A program made the position numbers and the translations under genes. This document shows positions 60,122 to 64,000 of a DNA stretch of 64,000 nucleotides, one piece after another. This stretch comes from Fibrella aestuarina BUZ 2. GTDB taxonomy: Bacteria > Bacteroidota > Bacteroidia > Cytophagales > Spirosomataceae. The notes under the pieces are model-generated. The model was not told the origin of the DNA and did no database searches. It saw only the letters and a list, made by a program, of their open reading frames with translations. The DNA lies in NCBI RefSeq assembly GCF_000331105.1, contig NC_020054.1:4928555-4992554 (forward strand). Reading direction: 5' to 3'. The stretch's first letter is position 1, and every line of letters begins with the position of its first letter.

Positions 60122-60232
60122 GGGGTATAATGTCCATTTTCTCTGTACAAAACGAAACGAACCCACTGATGATCAGCAAACAGCTACCCCAAAGGCTGGG
60201 GTATAATTCACACTTTTTTTGTACAAAAAACG
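60122..60232. promoter_or_regulatory. two direct repeats with GGGGTATAAT and TGTACAAAA boxes
   Basis: Units at 60122-60154 and 60198-60232 both read GGGGTATAAT, about 12 variable bases, TGTACAAAA and CG. A hairpin TACCCC/GGGGTA lies at the junction (60185-60203). TTTGTACAAA is itself palindromic. They could be paired promoters or operator sites. Confidence 0.5.
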
Positions 60233-60257
60233 CCCCCACCAGCGGCAGGAGCGTTTT
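60226..60257 (-). terminator. terminator of the minus-strand regulator
   Basis: On the minus strand AACGCTCC...GGGGGCGTT is followed by TTTTTG, 33 bases after the stop codon at 60290. Confidence 0.6.
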
Positions 60258-60289
60258 CAAACTATCAGAAGAACTGTGTTTGACACAGT

Positions 60290-60568
60290 TTACTTGTAGG
60301 CCTGGTTTTTCACCAGTCTAAGGTCATTCAGTTCGGGTAGGTCCAGGACGCAGTCGGCCGGGATGGTACCGCGCCGAATCCAGTTCGTTACCACGTGTGT
60401 CGTGACGCCGTAGCGTTCAGCGTACCGTTTGATGGTCAGCCACTCGTCCAGATTCACGGTACTGACCGGTAGCCCAGCTTCGCGGGCTAATTGAATACTG
60501 GCGTCGGATTCGCGCTCGAAGCGCTCGTAAGTGTCGTTGTGGTTCACGGTTTGGTCGCTCGTAGTCAT
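60290..60568 (-). CDS. small helix-turn-helix protein (excisionase/MerR-like)
   Basis: 92 residues. LDEWLTIKRYAERYGVTTHVVTNWIRRGTIPADCV is a winged-helix DNA-binding motif of the AlpA/excisionase type. Minus strand, between phage lysis genes and the right tRNA array. It could control excision or phage genes; no integrase is visible nearby. Confidence 0.7.
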   Translation of the reverse strand: MTTSDQTVNHNDTYERFERESDASIQLAREAGLPVSTVNLDEWLTIKRYAERYGVTTHVVTNWIRRGTIPADCVLDLPELNDLRLVKNQAYK

Positions 60569-60604
60569 AGTTGTATGAAGGTAAGGGGGCTTGCGCCCCC
60601 GTGG

Positions 60605-60793
60605 TTATTCGTCGTCGGGAATTTCTTTTTTGAGGTCTTCCACTATTCGTTTGTGTTTGATGTAGCGGTTGAGCCATTTACTTTCTTGGTTCTGGGCCTC
60701 TAATTCGTAGTAGTATTTGTCGAGCTGGTCTTTGGCAAAATCCCGCTGCGCTGAGTGGGTTTTGATAAGCTGGTCAATTTGTTTCCGTGTCAT
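60605..60793 (-). CDS. small charged helical protein
   Basis: 62 residues, nearly all helix and strongly charged (QRDFAKDQLDKYYYELEAQNQESKWLNRYIKHKRIVEDLKKEI). Unknown function. It is 36 bases upstream of the helix-turn-helix gene on the same strand, likely co-transcribed. Confidence 0.55.
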   Translation of the reverse strand: MTRKQIDQLIKTHSAQRDFAKDQLDKYYYELEAQNQESKWLNRYIKHKRIVEDLKKEIPDDE

Positions 60794-61013
60794 GTTCTTC
60801 TGATGTATTACTCTGTAAAGGTACGCACTGTTCCGTTACGGAACAAACAATACAGCAATTATTTTGCTCTTTTTTTCTAATTATTTTTTGACTTCCCGGA
60901 ATTACGCTACTTTTGGGACATGAAAACGTTCGTACAACGCCCGCAACATCAACGGCAACCCGCAATTTCGGGGCTGGGATGTTATTGGCTATAGCGAACT
61001 ATAGGCATTATCA

Positions 61014-61047
61014 GAAAAGCCCCGTTTCACGACGGGGCTTTTTTTTG
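61014..61047 (+). terminator. terminator upstream of the right tRNA array
   Basis: AGCCCCG/CGGGGCT with an 8-T run, ending 4 bases before tRNA-Pro. Confidence 0.8.
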
Positions 61048-61051
61048 TTTC

Positions 61052-61128
61052 AGGGTGGTAGTTCAGTTGGTTAGAATTCGCGCTTTGGGAGCGTGAGGTC
61101 GCCGGTTCGAGTCCGGCTCACCCTACCA
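61052..61128 (+). tRNA. tRNA-Pro(TGG)
   Basis: Acceptor AGGGTGG/TCACCCT, anticodon loop TTTGGGA, T-loop TTCGAGT, encoded CCA. Confidence 0.93.
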
Positions 61129-61136
61129 GTACAAAT

Positions 61137-61211
61137 GGCTTAATGGTGTAATGGATAGCATGACTGTCTTCGGAACAGTTGGTTGGGGTTCGAGTCCCTG
61201 TTAGGCTACCA
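61137..61211 (+). tRNA. tRNA-Arg(TCG)
   Basis: Acceptor GGCTTAA/TTAGGCT with two G-U pairs, anticodon loop CTTCGGA, T-loop TTCGAGT, encoded CCA. Confidence 0.9.
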
Positions 61212-61222
61212 ATAGTACAGGT

Positions 61223-61304
61223 ATTTGTAGATTTACAAATGATAAAAACGGCTTTTTGGCCTCACTGGGGCCTTTTTAGCGGTTTCATTTGTAAATCTAC
61301 AAAT
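61223..61304. repeat. 82-bp inverted-repeat element with a terminator core
   Basis: Exact 20-bp terminal repeats (61223-61242 with 61285-61304), each itself a near palindrome (ATTTGTA-GATT-TACAAAT). The centre has GGCC-TCACTGG-GGCC and a T-run. It sits between tRNA-Arg and tRNA-Gln, and looks like a MITE-sized element or a nested transcription terminator. Confidence 0.7.
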
Positions 61305-61311
61305 GCAACAA

Positions 61312-61384
61312 TCGGGTGTAGCTCAATCGGTAGAGCGTCGGATTTTGGTTCCGAAGGTTGGGGGTTCGAGCCCCTCCACCCGGT
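61312..61384 (+). tRNA. tRNA-Gln(TTG)
   Basis: Acceptor TCGGGTG/CACCCGG, anticodon loop TTTTGGT, T-loop TTCGAGC. CCA not encoded. Confidence 0.92.
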
Positions 61385-61386
61385 CG

Positions 61387-61461
61387 CAGTCGTTATATCA
61401 ACGGTTAGATTATCGCATTGTGGATGCGAAGATTCGGGTTCGAGTCCCGGACGGCTGACCA
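61387..61461 (+). tRNA. tRNA-His(GTG)
   Basis: Acceptor CAGTCGT/ACGGCTG, anticodon loop TTGTGGA, T-loop TTCGAGT, encoded CCA. A G precedes position 1, but base 73 reads A rather than the usual C of bacterial tRNA-His. Confidence 0.88.
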
Positions 61462-61467
61462 TTTTAG

Positions 61468-62787
61468 TTACATCAACTTACTAGGTATGGTAAATCCATT
61501 CTCAGAAGCAATTGCATGAAACTCTTGTTTTTTTGTCGGATTATTTCTGAACATCTTTTCTAGCCGCTCACCCAACCAGCGAGAATACTTTTCTCGTGTA
61601 TACATATCACAAATTGCCTTTACCGTTTCAAGTTTCAATGAATAATTTTCTACATAATAAGCGATCATATCAGCTCTTGGCTGTATTAAAGAGTACCAAG
61701 TTTTTAATTTATCTTGCTCTATAGCAATTTTAAAAATCACATCACCGAATCCATTCGCAGACAGCGCCATATGTGTCGATTCATCAGTTGGCCTGTAATC
61801 ATCAAAATGATAAAAAATGTGTTTATTGGCCTCCTCTATTTCATTGTAAGGTATTAATCTATTTCTCAATAAAGCGCCATAGACAATAAAGCCCATATAT
61901 TTATTCTCTATAATTCTATTACGCCATATTTCTCTCACTTCAGAAGAAGTATAATTAAAATAATTTATTTTATCTGGAGACTTATAAATTAACTCCAGAT
62001 CAAGTTCGCTTTTACGAACAAAATCAATTATTGTCTCTCCGGTATTTGAATTACAATTCTTCATTACACTTTCAACCAGATATTCAAATCCAAAGCTACC
62101 TGTATTGAAGCTGGGGAAACTATTATATTCCTCTAAAATGCTGAACAACTCAATCCAGAAAGACTCCATATCCGCCAATACAACTGACTCATCAATTAAT
62201 TTTACCAATGGTGTAATATCTGAGTTTGGCGGAGTAATTGATTCATCAAAATGTCTTCTGAATTTTTCTAACAATGTTTCTTTGCCGCCTTCGACTGTAA
62301 TTTTATAAATATTGCTTTTAATAAAACTCCATAGAGCATCTACATGGTAATAATCAATGTTATTTGATTTGAAATGAGCACAATCGTTTCTTCTGTCTTT
62401 CCAGTATCTGACTTGCTGCCGTATATCCTCGTTAATATTAAATATCGCAGCACTACTATTAACCAATTCTTCAAATACAGCTCTTTCCCAGTGTTCATCT
62501 TTTCTTAAATCACTGATTATTTTATCCCAGCGGCTTTGCGGTACATATGGAAGATTAGGCTTTGTTGATTTGATAATTACCTCTTTAACAACCGTAAAAA
62601 AACCAAGGTAACTGAACATCAGTGCAGCTCTATAAGCTCCATTTTTGTAGCAGATGAACGATTCACCGAATAACGACGAAACATTGTTACTGAAACGCTG
62701 TTGTCCAGCCCATTCTTCAAAGAACAGTTTCATTGGTGTCTGATAGGAAGCGGTTTGAATCGGGAAATTATCAAAAACCCGAAGCAA
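61468..62787 (-). CDS. HEPN-motif protein embedded in the tRNA array
   Basis: 439 residues, low GC, helical. RYWKDRRNDCAHFKSNN near residue 150 contains R-x4-H (RNDCAH), the active-site signature of HEPN ribonucleases. The N-terminal ALMFSYLGFFTVVKEVII helix before it fits the HEPN bundle. The C-terminal 250 residues are unrecognised. HEPN RNases are common effectors in toxin and phage-defence systems and often cut tRNA anticodon loops. No antitoxin is obvious. Function inferred from motif and neighbourhood. Confidence 0.6.
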   Translation of the reverse strand: MLRVFDNFPIQTASYQTPMKLFFEEWAGQQRFSNNVSSLFGESFICYKNGAYRAALMFSYLGFFTVVKEVIIKSTKPNLPYVPQSRWDKIISDLRKDEHWERAVFEELVNSSAAIFNINEDIRQQVRYWKDRRNDCAHFKSNNIDYYHVDALWSFIKSNIYKITVEGGKETLLEKFRRHFDESITPPNSDITPLVKLIDESVVLADMESFWIELFSILEEYNSFPSFNTGSFGFEYLVESVMKNCNSNTGETIIDFVRKSELDLELIYKSPDKINYFNYTSSEVREIWRNRIIENKYMGFIVYGALLRNRLIPYNEIEEANKHIFYHFDDYRPTDESTHMALSANGFGDVIFKIAIEQDKLKTWYSLIQPRADMIAYYVENYSLKLETVKAICDMYTREKYSRWLGERLEKMFRNNPTKKQEFHAIASENGFTIPSKLM

Positions 62788-62817
62788 TGGCTCCCATGTG
62801 CACCGTAATTAATTGAG

Positions 62818-62905
62818 CGGAGGCAGCAGGGGTCGAACCTGCAAGGGTGTGATCCTCGGCGGTTTTCAAGACCGCTTCCGTCGCCGGCTATCGGATTGTA
62901 CCTCC
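62818..62905 (-). tRNA. tRNA-Ser(TGA)
   Basis: Acceptor GGAGGTA/TGCCTCC, anticodon loop CTTGAAA, long variable arm, T-loop TTCGACC. Confidence 0.92.
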
Positions 62906-62914
62906 AGTACTGGG

Positions 62915-62999
62915 CAGAGGGACGGGGAGTCGAACCCCGAAGCCGGTTTCCCGACTACAGATTAGCAGTCTGCCGCCTTACCATTCGGCACACCCCTCT
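62915..62999 (-). tRNA. tRNA-Ser(GCT)
   Basis: Acceptor AGAGGGG/TCCCTCT, anticodon loop CTGCTAA, long variable arm, T-loop TTCGACT. Confidence 0.92.
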
Positions 63000-63002
63000 A
63001 TG

Positions 63003-63079
63003 TGGTGGATCCTCTGCGGCTCGAACGCAGGACCGGCTCATTATGAGTGAGCTGCTCTAACCAGCTGAGCTAAGAATCC
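63003..63079 (-). tRNA. tRNA with CAT anticodon (elongator Met, or Ile2)
   Basis: Acceptor GGATTCT/AGGATCC, anticodon loop CTCATAA, T-loop TTCGAGC, encoded CCA. Not an initiator. Whether C34 is modified to lysidine, making it Ile, cannot be told by eye. Confidence 0.88.
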
Positions 63080-63081
63080 AT

Positions 63082-63160
63082 TGGCGGTCTATACGGGATT
63101 CGAACCCGTGATCTTCGCCGTGACAGGGCGACGGGGACGGCCTGGCTCCCCTAATAGACC
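63082..63160 (-). tRNA. tRNA-Asp(GTC)
   Basis: Acceptor GGTCTAT, D-stem GGGG/CCCC with an 11-base D-loop, anticodon loop CTGTCAC, T-loop TTCGAAT, encoded CCA. Confidence 0.92.
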
Positions 63161-63172
63161 AATTGTATTTCG

Positions 63173-63246
63173 TGTGACCGGAGGGGCTCGAACCCCCGAC
63201 TCCCATATTAAAAGTATGGTACTCTAACCAACTGAGTTACGATCAC
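63173..63246 (-). tRNA. tRNA-Lys(TTT)
   Basis: Acceptor GTGATCG/CGGTCAC, anticodon loop CTTTTAA, T-loop TTCGAGC. Confidence 0.93.
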
Positions 63247-63253
63247 GTGTACT

Positions 63254-63329
63254 TGGCGTGGGTTGCCGGGATCGAACCGGCGACGACCGAATTAACAGTT
63301 CGGTGCTCTACCAACTGAGCTAAACCCCC
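63254..63329 (-). tRNA. tRNA-Asn(GTT)
   Basis: Acceptor GGGGGTT/AACCCAC with one mismatch, anticodon loop CTGTTAA, T-loop TTCGATC, encoded CCA. Confidence 0.92.
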
Positions 63330-63335
63330 GTAAAC

Positions 63336-63372
63336 AAAAAGCCCTCGGCCTGTAGCAGACCGAGGGCTTTTC
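63336..63372. terminator. bidirectional terminator
   Basis: AGCCCTCGG/CCGAGGGCT (63340-63348 with 63360-63368), A-run on the left and T-run on the right. It separates tRNA-Phe-side genes from tRNA-Asn; 63373-63552 contains nothing else I can identify. Confidence 0.7.
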
Positions 63373-63552
63373 TTAATGGTTTATCTTAATGTTAACCCAA
63401 AGCGAAGCCGGTCTGCCAGAGGCAGGTCTTATCCGAACTATTCTTTGAATTAACTATGAAGTGCATGACGTATCCGGCCTAATGCCGGGGTTTGTGTGAC
63501 AAAAGTAGTACAATGTCCTGCGATCACAAGCGATAGCAGGATTTTTTTCTAG

Positions 63553-63625
63553 TGGAACCGACTGGATTCGAACCAGCATATCCAGATTTTCAGTCTGGCG
63601 CCTTGACCAACTCGGCCACAGTTCC
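63553..63625 (-). tRNA. tRNA-Phe(GAA)
   Basis: Acceptor GGAACTG/CGGTTCC, anticodon loop CTGAAAA, T-loop TTCGAAT. Confidence 0.93.
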
Positions 63626-63629
63626 GTTG

Positions 63630-63706
63630 AGTCCGGTACCTGATTCGAACAGGTGATTGGATCGCTTTGCAGGCGAGTGCGTTGGACCAGGCTCCGCCAA
63701 CCGGAC
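63630..63706 (-). tRNA. tRNA-Cys(GCA)
   Basis: Acceptor GTCCGGT/ACCGGAC, anticodon loop CTGCAAA, T-loop TTCGAAT. Confidence 0.92.
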
Positions 63707-63713
63707 AACTTTA

Positions 63714-63799
63714 TGGTGAGGGTGACAGGATACGAGCCTGCTCAGCATGATGCAACGGTTTTACAGACCGCCCCGACTCTCCCACTTCGGCGCACCCCC
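63714..63799 (-). tRNA. tRNA-Tyr(GTA)
   Basis: Acceptor GGGGGTG/CACCCTC, anticodon loop CTGTAAA, long variable arm, encoded CCA. The T-loop reads CTCGTAT instead of TTCG, an unusual base at position 54. Confidence 0.88.
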
Positions 63800-63812
63800 A
63801 TGTATGTTTTTG

Positions 63813-63883
63813 CACGCCCTGAGAGATTCGAACTCCCGTCGTCGGTTTTGGAGACCGGTATCCTACCACTGGACGAAGGACGC
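63813..63883 (-). tRNA. tRNA-Trp(CCA)
   Basis: Acceptor GCGTCCT/AGGGCGT, anticodon loop CTCCAAA, T-loop TTCGAAT. Confidence 0.92.
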
Positions 63884-63892
63884 GTATGGGCA

Positions 63893-63925
63893 CAAAAAAA
63901 GCCCGCCTGTAAGAACAAGCGGGCT
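63893..63925 (-). terminator. terminator entering from the right edge
   Basis: AGCCCGC/GCGGGCT (63900-63906 with 63919-63925) followed on the minus strand by TTTTTTT. It ends a minus-strand transcript that begins beyond the window. Confidence 0.75.
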
Positions 63926-64000
63926 TTCATGTACCAAAGTCTTTGAAACCTACAGGCACAGGTTGTCCGCTTGCTCGACTGAGCAATACGAACTAAACCA

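Noticed and set aside
1..64000. CRISPR array or cas genes
   Set aside because: No regularly spaced repeats of suitable size and no Cas-like proteins.
1..64000. Insertion sequences or integrase
   Set aside because: No transposase or recombinase motifs were found in any frame supplied by the sequence; only homing-type HNH and LAGLIDADG enzymes are present.

Overview
The window looks like a member of the Bacteroidota, probably order Cytophagales (Spirosoma-like). Evidence: start codons mostly lack strong Shine-Dalgarno sequences, one promoter fits the Bacteroidota -33/-7 pattern, many exported proteins end their signal peptide in AxAQ or SCK, and two gene remnants resemble type IX secretion sorting domains. 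No 16S rRNA or housekeeping marker is present, so the genus is a guess.

Layout. 1-5111: a minus-strand block. In transcription order it runs initiator tRNA-Met, Thr, a Leu-like tRNA, Gly, ncRNA D, Glu, an Ala tRNA fragment, an HNH endonuclease, Ala, Ile, ncRNA C, a Met tRNA with an insertion, ncRNA B, a Ro60 (TROVE-vWA) gene, ncRNA A and Arg, then TerD and a partial TerC. The four ncRNAs share one fold: a covarying outer stem, a conserved UGYCGUA/GYYUGUYRC internal loop, an inner stem and UACUUCG, with a variable central module. I read them as Y RNAs of the adjacent Ro60. In ncRNA C the module is a circularly permuted tRNA-Thr(GGU)-like domain. 5165-14204: head and tail genes of a siphovirus-like phage (protease, capsid, connectors, tail tube, frameshifted chaperone, tape measure). 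14198-38606: a lower-GC accessory island that splits the phage tail operon. It holds membrane proteins, a regulator/serine hydrolase pair, an AbiV gene and its broken copy, a secreted nuclease, a candidate STAND/Cap4-like defence operon, phage-type regulators and a LAGLIDADG endonuclease. 38742-60056: tail tip, fibres, patatin, holin/spanin-like proteins and a GH19 endolysin. 60077-60793: terminators, repeats and two small minus-strand genes. 61052-63883: a second tRNA array (14 genes) enclosing a HEPN-motif protein.

Together the two arrays hold 23 tRNA-like genes for 19 amino acids; valine is the only one I could not find. No terminase, portal, integrase or replication gene is visible, and the phage cluster starts abruptly at the protease next to the left array. 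The element is therefore either rearranged or only partly inside the window. Seven consecutive or near-consecutive fibre-region proteins carry Sec-type signal peptides, which is unusual for virion parts. The most interesting object is the Ro60, Y-RNA-like and tRNA operon.
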